Counted from the first letter of the stretch, positions 1 through 6,329 are shown. The stretch is 10,339 nucleotides of DNA from Marivita sp965656765 (GCF_965656765.1 NZ_CBFHLV010000087.1:1-10339); one strand, 5' to 3'. Notes: generated by a model not told the origin, from the letters alone. Numbers and translations are program-made.

Positions 1-168
1 ATAGCTGACGTTGCCGGGAAACCCGCGTTGAAAGGTCTGTGCAGTCCGGGCCAGCACATGCGGCCGAAACAGCGCGAGCGGCGTGTCGGGCCGGCGCCGC
101 TGAATCAATGTGGTGACGTGCGCCTGATCATACCGCGTATATTTGATGTCCTCAGCCCCTGCGACCAT
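1..168 (-). CDS. Type III PLP-dependent decarboxylase (ornithine/lysine type), N-terminal part
   Basis: Only the first 56 codons are present; the gene runs off the left edge. The translation starts MVAGAEDIKYTRYDQ and includes ALFRPHVLARTAQTF followed by a GFPGNVSY segment. This resembles the N-terminus of fold-III ornithine/lysine/diaminopimelate decarboxylases, where the motif carrying the PLP lysine (YAVKxN) comes directly after such a segment; here that lysine would lie just outside the window. The likely reaction is decarboxylation of ornithine (or lysine) to putrescine (or cadaverine) in the cytoplasm, for polyamine synthesis. The ATG at 168 was chosen because a GAGG ribosome site lies 5 nt upstream. 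The gene is divergent from an AsnC/Lrp regulator with a 117-nt shared upstream region, a common arrangement for a regulator and its target. The family call is by recognition of a short N-terminus, so substrate specificity is open. Confidence 0.7.
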   Translation of the reverse strand, partial: MVAGAEDIKYTRYDQAHVTTLIQRRRPDTPLALFRPHVLARTAQTFQRGFPGNVSY

Positions 169-196
169 ATCTGCCTCATGTCTTTGCTTTTTGTCA

Positions 197-223
197 GCCT
201 TGGAAAAATTGTGCTGCCTTGGA
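197..223. promoter_or_regulatory. Possible AsnC/Lrp operator: direct repeat with Lrp-like core
   Basis: In the divergent decarboxylase/regulator spacer the 8-mer GCCTTGGA occurs at 197-204 and again at 216-223, 19 bp apart, which is close to two helical turns. Between them, 202-216 reads GGAAAAATTGTGCTG, matching the E. coli Lrp consensus YAGHAWATTWTDCTR at 11 of 15 positions by eye. The arms CAGC (195-198) and GCTG (213-216) are also complementary. AsnC/Lrp proteins bind such phased AT-centred sites and usually control their own gene and a neighbour. The role is inferred; no transcription start is known here. Confidence 0.35.
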
Positions 224-285
224 CCGTCAAAACGCGCCGACACTTCTTGCAATATTGACTCTTTTGCACTCACACTGACGAGAAG

Positions 286-723
286 ATGCTACAGATCGAC
301 GAAACAGACACAAAATTGATCGCGCTGCTCAAACGCGATGCCCGCGCGCCTGTGGCGGAACTGGCCCGAAAGCTGGGGCTGGCGCGGACAACGGTGCAGA
401 CCCGGATCGACCGTTTGCTCGAACGCGGCGTGATCGCCGGTTTCACTCTGCGCAGCGGTGATGCGCTGGCTGCCCCGATCCGTGCGACAGTGTTGGTGTC
501 GATCACCCCCCGCACCGGCCCAGAGGTTCTGTCGCGGTTGCGCGCCCTACCCAATGTGGAGGCAGTCTTCACAGTGTCCGGGCGGGTCGATCTGGTTGTT
601 GAAATCAGTGCGGCGACGACTCAGGATTTGGACAGCGCGTTGGACGACATTGCCGAAGCGAAAGGTGTGCAAAGCTCGGAGAGTTTCATTCACCTATCGA
701 CCAAGATCGACCGGCGCGGTTGA
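286..723 (+). CDS. Lrp/AsnC family transcriptional regulator
   Basis: A cytoplasmic DNA-binding regulator of 145 residues, the usual size for a single-domain AsnC/Lrp protein. Residues 1-50 form the winged helix-turn-helix: MLQIDETDTKLIALLKRDAR opens the domain, with the recognition helix near LARTTVQTRIDRL (32-44). Residues 64-140 form the RAM effector/oligomerisation domain, with the family pattern LPNVEAVFTVSGRVDLVVEI. Members form dimers to octamers and respond to amino acids or related metabolites. The gene is divergent from a PLP decarboxylase, so control of that enzyme and of itself is likely. A purine-rich GAGAAG directly before the ATG is a weak ribosome site placed too close for a standard one, so initiation efficiency is uncertain. 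The effector cannot be told from sequence. Confidence 0.93.
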   Translation: MLQIDETDTKLIALLKRDARAPVAELARKLGLARTTVQTRIDRLLERGVIAGFTLRSGDALAAPIRATVLVSITPRTGPEVLSRLRALPNVEAVFTVSGRVDLVVEISAATTQDLDSALDDIAEAKGVQSSESFIHLSTKIDRRG

Positions 724-747
724 TTAGTGCCAAAACTGGTCAATGAG

Positions 748-769
748 ATCGCCGCGTTGACACGGCGAT
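748..769. terminator. Stem-loop between convergent genes
   Basis: A perfect 7-bp inverted repeat, ATCGCCG (748-754) and CGGCGAT (763-769), with an 8-nt loop. It lies in the 76-nt gap between the ends of the AsnC regulator and the YciB gene, which converge here. There is no T-tract on either side, so it could be a weak bidirectional terminator or a 3'-end stabilising hairpin. Confidence 0.35.
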
Positions 770-799
770 GACCCAGCTTTGAGGCTGTGTCGCCCCCGC

Positions 800-1405
800 T
801 TAGGGCTGGTCTTCTTCCGCAGTGCTGTATCTCTGGATCACGCCTGCCTGCGCGATGAAGAAAAAGAACGTCGCCCCGGTCAGAACGAAAGTTTCGAAAT
901 ACACCCAAACCTCGGTACTTTGGGTCCGCCAGACAATCTCGTTTGATGCGGCCAACAGGAAAAAGAACCCGGTCATGCGCTTGGTCAGGATCATCCAGCC
1001 CTCGTGCTCCATCGGCAGCAATTCCCCCATGACCACCCGCAAATAGCTTTGACCACGCAAAAGCCCGACCGCCAGTATGCCACCCAGCAAAGAATAGACC
1101 ATTGTCGGCTTCATCTTGATAAAGCGGTCATCGTTGAGCCACACTGTCAGCCCGCCAAAGACCACCACAAGCACAGCAGTGACAATCTGCATGCGGCTGA
1201 TGTGCCCGGTGAGCCACCACAGGATCCCCATTGACGCAAGGATCACCGGGATAAACACGGCGGTGGCAACAATGAACCCGTCATACTCTGTGCCACCAAA
1301 GGTGAATACCTCGTCCTTGACCCACAGGTAGGCGACGAAAAATCCAATCACAGGGCCCAATTCAAGCGCCGATTTCACCCATTGCGGGATTTGCCGTTGT
1401 GCCAC
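800..1405 (-). CDS. yciB: Inner-membrane septation protein YciB/IspZ
   Basis: A 201-residue polytopic inner-membrane protein of the YciB/IspZ (intracellular septation protein A) family, which is linked to envelope maintenance and cell division. Family signatures are visible: FGGLTVWLNDDRFIKMKPT (83-101) and the C-terminal block with RMTGFFFLLAASNEIVW (143-159). About five hydrophobic helices can be drawn: 15-30, 43-65, 73-90, 101-117 and 168-188, with a further shorter one near 146-156. It is slightly longer than E. coli YciB (about 180 residues). The start is a GTG. No upstream ATG is available, the first internal Met (residue 59) would remove the first helix, and a GGAGG site at 1413-1417 is spaced 7 nt away. 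The GTG lies 3 nt past the EamA stop, so translation is probably coupled. Closeness of ftsY and ispZ is known in other alphaproteobacteria. Confidence 0.93.
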   Translation of the reverse strand: MAQRQIPQWVKSALELGPVIGFFVAYLWVKDEVFTFGGTEYDGFIVATAVFIPVILASMGILWWLTGHISRMQIVTAVLVVVFGGLTVWLNDDRFIKMKPTMVYSLLGGILAVGLLRGQSYLRVVMGELLPMEHEGWMILTKRMTGFFFLLAASNEIVWRTQSTEVWVYFETFVLTGATFFFFIAQAGVIQRYSTAEEDQP

Positions 1406-1408
1406 TGA

Positions 1409-2314
1409 TCAGCCTCCGAATTCCACGATAACAGCCCCTAGCGCGATCAGGGCCATGAGCGCAATCCTGCGCGGGCCTACGGTTTCCTTCAAAAACACCC
1501 AACCGATTATCGCAGCAAAGACGGTCGAGGTTTCGCGCAGCACGGCCGCTTCACCCACCTGATCAAGCCGCGTGGCTACCATGATGGAGCCGAAACTGAA
1601 AAAAGCCACCAATCCGCCGATCACACCTCTGACAGCCAGCGGGCCAAGTGCAGGTCTGTTTGCCATTTTCCGATAGCGCAATGCTGCGATGATCGGCATC
1701 GCAATGCCGTCGATCATGAAAAACCACGCAAGAAACGTGAACGGATTGGCGGTGGCACGGATGCCGTAGGCGTCATAGGTCGTGTAGAGCGCCACAAACA
1801 GTCCGGTGGCGATGGCCAGCATCAAAGCGACGGGCAGCGTGTCACGCTCGGCTTCAAGAAAGATCAGGTTGTAGACAGCAAGTCCGAAGATGCCGCTTAG
1901 CAGCACCGCAAGGCCAAGCCATTGCACCAACGAGAACACCTCGCCGAAGATCAGGTAGGCACCGATCACGGCGAACAACGGCCCCGTCCCGCGCACCACG
2001 GGGTAGACCACAGTAAACGCACCTTTGGTATAGGCCTGCGCCTGTAAGAGCTTGTAGCCAAAATGGATGATGAACGCGCCCAAAAAGATCGGCCACATAT
2101 GCGGCTCAGGCCACGGCACGACGAACAGCGCAAATGGTGCAGCCATCAGGCCGTAGCTGACATCAATCGCCCCGCGCGACATCCACGGATCATGTTTGCC
2201 CTTTTGCAACGCACCAAACGCGGCGTGCAACACAGCTGCCAAAATGGCCAGCCACAAGGCAAGCTGTTGCCCGGCTTCAGTCCCTTCGATCGAAATCAGC
2301 CAGTCGCTGATCAT
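1409..2314 (-). CDS. EamA/DMT-family transporter, 10 TM
   Basis: A 301-residue inner-membrane protein of the drug/metabolite transporter superfamily. Two EamA halves are visible, about residues 18-147 and 162-298, each with five hydrophobic helices. The end of each half shows the family pattern: VRGTGPLFAVIGAYLIFGE (107-125) and RETSTVFAAIIGWVFLKE (260-277), where the acidic residue after the helix is typical. Such proteins export or import small solutes (amino acids, nucleosides, metabolites); the substrate cannot be read from sequence. The ATG at 2314 has no convincing ribosome site, but the next in-frame ATG (residue 45) would lose the first helix. It lies 94 nt after ftsY and 3 nt before yciB, so it is probably in one transcript with yciB and possibly ftsY. 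Confidence 0.9.
   Translation of the reverse strand: MISDWLISIEGTEAGQQLALWLAILAAVLHAAFGALQKGKHDPWMSRGAIDVSYGLMAAPFALFVVPWPEPHMWPIFLGAFIIHFGYKLLQAQAYTKGAFTVVYPVVRGTGPLFAVIGAYLIFGEVFSLVQWLGLAVLLSGIFGLAVYNLIFLEAERDTLPVALMLAIATGLFVALYTTYDAYGIRATANPFTFLAWFFMIDGIAMPIIAALRYRKMANRPALGPLAVRGVIGGLVAFFSFGSIMVATRLDQVGEAAVLRETSTVFAAIIGWVFLKETVGPRRIALMALIALGAVIVEFGG
1413..1417 (-). promoter_or_regulatory. Ribosome binding site of yciB inside the EamA gene
   Basis: On the minus strand GGAGG overlaps the last sense codons of the EamA transporter gene and sits 7 nt before the GTG start of yciB. It decides the GTG start and implies translational coupling of the two genes. Confidence 0.75.
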
Positions 2315-2345
2315 GTGCGGCGCAAGGATTGTGCAAAATCCTTAT

Positions 2346-2362
2346 GAGCGGCGCAGCCGCTC
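2346..2362 (-). terminator. GC-rich hairpin between ftsY and the EamA gene
   Basis: A perfect 7-bp stem, GAGCGGC (2346-2352) and GCCGCTC (2356-2362), with a 3-nt loop, lies 46 nt past the ftsY stop and 31 nt before the EamA start. On the minus strand it is followed by ATAAGGATTTTG rather than a proper U-tract. It may be a weak terminator, an attenuator that lowers expression of the downstream pair, or an mRNA-processing hairpin. Confidence 0.4.
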
Positions 2363-2408
2363 GGTTCGGCACGTCGTACCCCGATGTGTTTGGGGGCCAA
2401 AAAAGCAA

Positions 2409-3809
2409 TCATTCGGTACTGAGACCTGTCAACGCTGCGGCGAACTCTTCAGGATCGAAAGGCTGCAGATCGTCGATCTGTTCACCAACTCCAATCGCGT
2501 GGATCGGCAGACCGAACTTGTCGGCCAAAGCGACCAGCACACCGCCTTTGGCCGTGCCGTCGAGTTTTGTCATCACAAGGCCCGACACATCGGCCAGTTC
2601 CTGGAAGGTCTTGACCTGGCTGAGCGCGTTCTGGCCGGTTGTGGCATCGAGCACGAGAAGCGTATTGTGCGGCGCGTCCGGGTCTTTCTTGCGGATCACG
2701 CGGACGATCTTGGCCAGTTCCTCCATCAGGTCAGCGCGGTTCTGCAATCGGCCTGCGGTGTCGATCATCAGCAGGTCAGCCCCGTCGGCCTGCGCTTTGG
2801 TCATAGCATCAAAGGCAAGACTTGCCGGGTCGGACCCTTCAGGTGCCGTGAGTACCGGAACGCCTGCACGATCGCCCCAGACCTGAAGCTGCTCGACTGC
2901 GGCCGCGCGGAACGTGTCGCCCGCCGCAATGACCACCTTTTTACCCGCTGCGCGAAATTGACTGGCAAGTTTGCCGATGGTCGTCGTTTTGCCCGAGCCA
3001 TTCACACCGACAACAAGAACCACCTGCGGTTTGGTCGGATAAAGCGGCAAAGGGCGCGCGACGGGCTCCATGATGCGGGCCACTTCGCCCGCCAGAAGCT
3101 CCTTGATCTCGCGCACACTGAGTTTCTTGCCATAACGCCCTTCAGCGATGTTGGCGGTCACGCGCAGCGATGTATCAACGCCCATATCAGCCTGAATAAG
3201 CAGCTCTTCGAGCTGCTCGAGCATGTCATCATCCAGTTCGCGGCGAATTTCGGTCGGTGCTGCGGTGCGTCCCAGAAGCCGTCCTAGAAGGCCGGGTTTG
3301 CTGGCCTCAGCAGGCGGCGCAACATCGGCAAGTCCCATCGACTGCACCGGGATTTCCGTAGGTGTGACAGGCTGGACTTCGGAAGGCGGCGTCGGAATTG
3401 GATCGCTGGGTTGCGGTATGTTCTGCGGCGGCTCCGGTGGGCGGACTGGCGTGGGCTCTGACGCGGGCATGTCCGGACCAGGCGATGCCGGAGTGTCCGC
3501 TCCCGGTAGATCGGGTTGCGGGATTTCTTGCGGGGCCTCCGGTTCAGGCAGATCCGGTTGGGGCACCTCACGTGGAGCGTTCGGTTCGGGCAGGTCCGGC
3601 GCGGGCACCTCCACTGGTGTCTCAGGCGCAGGCACATCAGGCGGTGGAGACTGCGGTTCCGGCTGTGTGGGCGGCGTCGGGTCGCTGGGCGGGGGCGCTT
3701 CGGGTGTGGGGGTTTCCTCACCGCCGTCTGAGACGATGGCATCCAGCCCTTCGTCCAACTTGGAAGAGGATTTGAAGAGCTTTGATTTCAGCTTGCCAAA
3801 AAAGGACAT
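2409..3809 (-). CDS. ftsY: Signal recognition particle receptor FtsY
   Basis: FtsY is the membrane-associated SRP receptor GTPase. It docks Ffh-ribosome-nascent-chain complexes at the SecYEG translocon. The 466-residue product has an N-terminal amphipathic membrane-targeting segment (MSFFGKLKSKLFKSSSKL, 1-18), then a long proline- and acid-rich linker (about 28-155) and the NG GTPase core (about 172-466). Core motifs are P-loop GVNGSGKT (268-275), DTFRAAAVEQL (298-308), DTAGR (350-354), TKLD (414-417) and GVGEQIDDLQPF (440-451). All GTPase residues look intact. The linker carries a 14-residue tandem repeat and is probably disordered and variable between species. The start is supported by the targeting segment, although no strong ribosome site precedes it. 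It lies 64 nt after the formate dehydrogenase beta gene; in many alphaproteobacteria mtaB precedes ftsY instead. Confidence 0.97.
   Translation of the reverse strand: MSFFGKLKSKLFKSSSKLDEGLDAIVSDGGEETPTPEAPPPSDPTPPTQPEPQSPPPDVPAPETPVEVPAPDLPEPNAPREVPQPDLPEPEAPQEIPQPDLPGADTPASPGPDMPASEPTPVRPPEPPQNIPQPSDPIPTPPSEVQPVTPTEIPVQSMGLADVAPPAEASKPGLLGRLLGRTAAPTEIRRELDDDMLEQLEELLIQADMGVDTSLRVTANIAEGRYGKKLSVREIKELLAGEVARIMEPVARPLPLYPTKPQVVLVVGVNGSGKTTTIGKLASQFRAAGKKVVIAAGDTFRAAAVEQLQVWGDRAGVPVLTAPEGSDPASLAFDAMTKAQADGADLLMIDTAGRLQNRADLMEELAKIVRVIRKKDPDAPHNTLLVLDATTGQNALSQVKTFQELADVSGLVMTKLDGTAKGGVLVALADKFGLPIHAIGVGEQIDDLQPFDPEEFAAALTGLSTE
3486..3611 (-). repeat. Three 42-nt in-frame tandem repeats in the ftsY linker
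   Basis: Residues 67-80, 81-94 and 95-108 of FtsY read EVPAPDLPEPNAPR, EVPQPDLPEPEAPQ and EIPQPDLPGADTPA. The first two differ at three positions and the third is more diverged. This gives three consecutive 42-nt units in the coding DNA, within a Pro/Glu-rich linker where change in copy number would keep the frame. Confidence 0.85.
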
Positions 3810-3824
3810 CAGGGGCCGTCCGCT

Positions 3825-3849
3825 ACTAGGTCACTGTCCTTCACCTAGT
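3825..3849. promoter_or_regulatory. Inverted repeat in the ftsY leader
   Basis: Perfect 7-bp arms ACTAGGT (3825-3831) and ACCTAGT (3843-3849) are separated by 11 nt. They lie in the 64-nt gap between the formate dehydrogenase beta gene and ftsY. No T-tract follows on the minus strand, so a leader hairpin or protein-binding dyad is more likely than a terminator. Confidence 0.35.
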
Positions 3850-3873
3850 CCTTCTCAGGGCAAGATGGAAGGC

Positions 3874-5559
3874 TCAGACCTCGTCTGGGAAGTGCTTGAT
3901 TGTCAGGCGGATCGGGTTTGGCGCCGCCTGCCCCAAGCCACAGATAGACGCATCAGCCATCGCGGTACACAGCTCTTCAAGCAGCGGCTGGTTCCAATGG
4001 TCGGCTTGCATCAGTTTGACAGCCTTTTCACAACCGACCCGACAGGGCGTGCATTGGCCACAGGATTCATCCTCGAAAAAGCGCAGCATGTTGAGTGCTG
4101 CATCGCGGGCGCTGTCTTTGTCGGACAGCACGACAACGGCGGCTGAACCGATGAAGGATCCGTGCGGCTGCAACGTATCGAAATCGAGTGGGATGTCGTT
4201 CATCGACGCAGGCAAAATGCCCGACGATGGACCACCCGGTTGATACGCCTTGAAGCTGTGCCCCTCGACCATGCCACCAGCTGCCTCGATGATGTCGATG
4301 ATCGTGCTGCCAGCAGCGATAAGGTAGACACCCGGATTGGCGACGCGGCCCGACACTGAGTAAGACCGCAACCCCCTGCGGCCATTCTTTTCGATGCTGT
4401 TCAGACACTCCGGCCCTTCGCGGCAAACGCGCGCGACCCAGTACAAAGTTTCGATATTGTGCACGAGGGTCGGCTGCCCGAAGACTCCCACCTGCGCCAC
4501 AAACGGCGGGCGGTGGCGCGGGATGCCCCGTTTGCCTTCGATGGATTCGATCATCGCGGATTCTTCACCGCAGATATAGGCCCCTGCCCCGCGACGCAGG
4601 TCGATGTACCCCGGCGCGACCATGCCAGCGGCCTCAAGCGCGGCAATCTCGCGGCGCAGAATTTCGAGCACAGCGGGGTATTCGTCGCGCATGTAGATGA
4701 AGCAGGTTTCCGCCTCAACCGCCCAGGCGGCGATCAGCATGCCTTCAAGGAAAAGATGCGGCACGCGTTCGAGATAAAAGCGGTCCTTGAACGTACCCGG
4801 CTCGCCTTCGTCACCGTTTACCGCCAGATAGCGCGGGCCGGGATTGGCGCGCACGAAGCCCCATTTTTTGCCCGATGGAAACCCCGCACCGCCAAGGCCA
4901 CGCAAGCCGGAGGCCAGCACTTTGTCCTGCACGGCCTCCCAGTTGCCGTTGGCGCGGAGGTCGATCAGCGCAGAATAGCCACCGGTTTCGAGATAGGCGT
5001 TCAGATCTTGGTAGTCTGGGATATGGACATGAGTGTCGCCCGCCGCGATCGCAGCCTTTACCTTGTCAGAGGTCGCATGGTCGATATGGTTATGGCCCAA
5101 CTCGAGCACCGGGGCGGTGTCGCAGCGGCCCATGCACGGCGCACGCACGACGCGCACTTCGGCCGGATCAAGCCCGTCTTCCAATGCCTGTTGCAGCGCC
5201 TGCGCCCCGGCCAATTCGCATGACAGCGAATCGCAGACCCGAATGGTCAGCGCGGGTGGTGGTGTTTCACCTTCTTTCACCACATCGAAATGGGCATAAA
5301 AGGTCGCTACCTCATAGACCTCGGCCATGCTCAGGCGCATCTCTTCGGCAAGGGCACGAAGGTGCGCGGCGCTCAGATGGCCGTGTTTGTCTTGGATCAG
5401 GTGCAGGAATTCGATCAGCAGATCGCGGCGGCGCGGGCGGTCGCTCAAGAGTGCCTGAACCTCGGCCAGCGCCTCATCAGAATATTGACGGCCCTTCGGC
5501 GTCACACGGCCTTTGCCGCGTCCGGATTTCCACACGCCTTTGCGTTCGTCCAATGCCAT
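3874..5559 (-). CDS. NAD-dependent formate dehydrogenase beta subunit (NuoE-NuoF fusion)
   Basis: A 561-residue fusion of a NuoE-like thioredoxin-fold domain (about 25-175) and a NuoF-like flavoprotein domain (about 195-561). This is the layout of the beta subunit of soluble NAD+-dependent formate dehydrogenase 1 (Fdh1B/FdwB type of Methylorubrum), where it carries electrons from the molybdenum/tungsten alpha subunit to NAD+. Visible ligands are [2Fe-2S] cysteines C109, C114, C142 and C146; a Gly-rich FMN site GLRGLGGAGFPSGKKWGF (218-235); NADH-site GAGAYICGEESA (324-335); and [4Fe-4S] cysteines C500, C503, C506 and C540. All look intact. The ATG has an AAGGA site 8 nt upstream. No alpha subunit, FdsC/FdsD chaperone or molybdenum-cofactor gene is nearby, and ftsY follows directly. 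A complex I or hydrogenase diaphorase subunit is the alternative, but the fused form and N-terminal style favour formate dehydrogenase. Confidence 0.85.
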   Translation of the reverse strand: MALDERKGVWKSGRGKGRVTPKGRQYSDEALAEVQALLSDRPRRRDLLIEFLHLIQDKHGHLSAAHLRALAEEMRLSMAEVYEVATFYAHFDVVKEGETPPPALTIRVCDSLSCELAGAQALQQALEDGLDPAEVRVVRAPCMGRCDTAPVLELGHNHIDHATSDKVKAAIAAGDTHVHIPDYQDLNAYLETGGYSALIDLRANGNWEAVQDKVLASGLRGLGGAGFPSGKKWGFVRANPGPRYLAVNGDEGEPGTFKDRFYLERVPHLFLEGMLIAAWAVEAETCFIYMRDEYPAVLEILRREIAALEAAGMVAPGYIDLRRGAGAYICGEESAMIESIEGKRGIPRHRPPFVAQVGVFGQPTLVHNIETLYWVARVCREGPECLNSIEKNGRRGLRSYSVSGRVANPGVYLIAAGSTIIDIIEAAGGMVEGHSFKAYQPGGPSSGILPASMNDIPLDFDTLQPHGSFIGSAAVVVLSDKDSARDAALNMLRFFEDESCGQCTPCRVGCEKAVKLMQADHWNQPLLEELCTAMADASICGLGQAAPNPIRLTIKHFPDEV

Positions 5560-5712
5560 TGAGGTCGTCCTTTGTTCGCGTCTGGCGGCAAACTTGCACA
5601 GGTGCGCGGTTGCGACGAGCCTGAAAACGACCTTAAACGCGACCCAACCGCCCCAGCCCAGGCGTGTATGGGCAACCGTTGTTGTTTTTAGGAAATCTTA
5701 CGCCGATGTCAT

Positions 5713-5741
5713 TTGTGCCGCAGCACAGTCTTGGCTAGGCT
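5713..5741 (+). promoter_or_regulatory. Candidate sigma-70 promoter giving a leaderless mRNA
   Basis: TTGTGC (-35, 5713-5718) and TAGGCT (-10, 5736-5741) are separated by exactly 17 nt. Transcription would be expected to start about 7 nt after the -10 element, at 5748-5749, which is the A of the ATG of the secreted-protein gene. That gene has no Shine-Dalgarno sequence, consistent with a leaderless transcript. Confidence 0.5.
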
Positions 5742-5748
5742 TTGCTCT

Positions 5749-6150
5749 ATGAAACAGTTTCTTACATCCGTCACCGTTACCGCTGCTTTGGTTATGCCTG
5801 CCTTTGCCGCTGAACCTTTGAACGGCGCCCAGTTCGAGGCCTATGTCACGGGCAAGACACTCTATTTTGGACAGAACGGTCAGGCCTACGGGGTCGAGGA
5901 ATACCTAGAAGACCGGCGCGTGCGGTGGTCGTTTTTGGATGGACAGTGCAAGGACGGGGTCTGGTACGAAGATGAGGGCATGATTTGCTTTGTCTACGAA
6001 GACAATCCGACGCCGCAATGTTGGTCATTCTTCCGGGAATCAAATGGGCTGCGGGCGATTTTCGAGAACGATCCGAACGCGACGACACTATACGAAGCGC
6101 AGCAGAACGACGAACCAATGGTGTGTTTGGGACCAGAAATCGGGGTCTGA
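5749..6150 (+). CDS. Small secreted (periplasmic) protein of unknown function
   Basis: A 133-residue protein with a clear Sec signal peptide: MKQFLTSVTVTAALVMPAFA, with cleavage predicted before AEP. The mature part is about 113 residues, acidic, rich in aromatic residues (several Trp, Tyr and Phe) and has four cysteines, in GQCKDG, MICFVY, PQCWSFF and MVCLGPE. These probably form two disulfides in the periplasm. The repeated G-x-W and C-x-x-Y/W strands suggest a small beta-rich fold, somewhat like DUF995-type or lipocalin-like periplasmic proteins, but I do not recognise the family with confidence. An upstream in-frame TTG at 5713 was rejected because it falls in the promoter -35 element and would bury the signal peptide. 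The gene is divergent from the formate dehydrogenase beta gene and converges on the BI-1 gene. A link to formate metabolism is not shown. Confidence 0.75.
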   Translation: MKQFLTSVTVTAALVMPAFAAEPLNGAQFEAYVTGKTLYFGQNGQAYGVEEYLEDRRVRWSFLDGQCKDGVWYEDEGMICFVYEDNPTPQCWSFFRESNGLRAIFENDPNATTLYEAQQNDEPMVCLGPEIGV

Positions 6151-6192
6151 CCGCACTGCCGCGCAGCTTTGGTTATCAGCCCGATCGCAACA

Positions 6193-6233
6193 GTTTCTTA
6201 AGACCCGTGTAAGAAACTTCGTAGAAGTTTCTT
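6193..6233. promoter_or_regulatory. Overlapping alternative hairpins after the secreted-protein gene
   Basis: GTTTCTTA (6193-6200) pairs with TAAGAAAC (6210-6217), an 8-bp stem with a 9-nt loop. AAGAAACTTC (6211-6220) also pairs perfectly with GAAGTTTCTT (6224-6233), a 10-bp stem with a 3-nt loop. The middle segment is shared, so only one stem can form at a time. It begins 43 nt after the secreted-protein stop. It may be that gene's terminator region, although no T-tract follows. Confidence 0.5.
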
Positions 6234-6273
6234 GGGCTCCGCCATGAAATTCTGGAGCACTGTCTGCGGGCTT

Positions 6274-6303
6274 AAAAAAAAGGGCTGACCCAAAGGTCAG
6301 CCC
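6274..6303 (-). terminator. Intrinsic terminator of the BI-1 gene
   Basis: On the minus strand a perfect 9-bp stem (GGGCTGACC at 6295-6303 pairing with GGTCAGCCC at 6282-6290, 4-nt loop TTTG) is followed by eight T residues (6281-6274). It begins 27 nt past the BI-1 stop. This is a textbook Rho-independent terminator for the BI-1 gene. Confidence 0.92.
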
Positions 6304-6329
6304 CAATAACATCAGATAGATGTGTCGGT

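Noticed and set aside
2196..3287. Long plus-strand open frame of 363 codons across the 3' half of ftsY
   Set aside because: It lies antisense to the conserved FtsY GTPase domain, has no family signature and an improbable composition; a shadow of GC-rich coding DNA.
3223..4146. Glycine/serine-rich plus-strand open frame of 307 codons
   Set aside because: Antisense to the Pro-rich FtsY linker; its Gly-rich repeats are just the complement of proline codons.
4459..5223. Plus-strand open frame opposite the formate dehydrogenase beta gene
   Set aside because: The opposite strand encodes a complete conserved protein with all cofactor motifs; no recognisable domain here.
5713..5748. N-terminal extension of the secreted protein from a TTG
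   Set aside because: It would use the -35 element as coding sequence and bury a standard signal peptide that starts at 5749.
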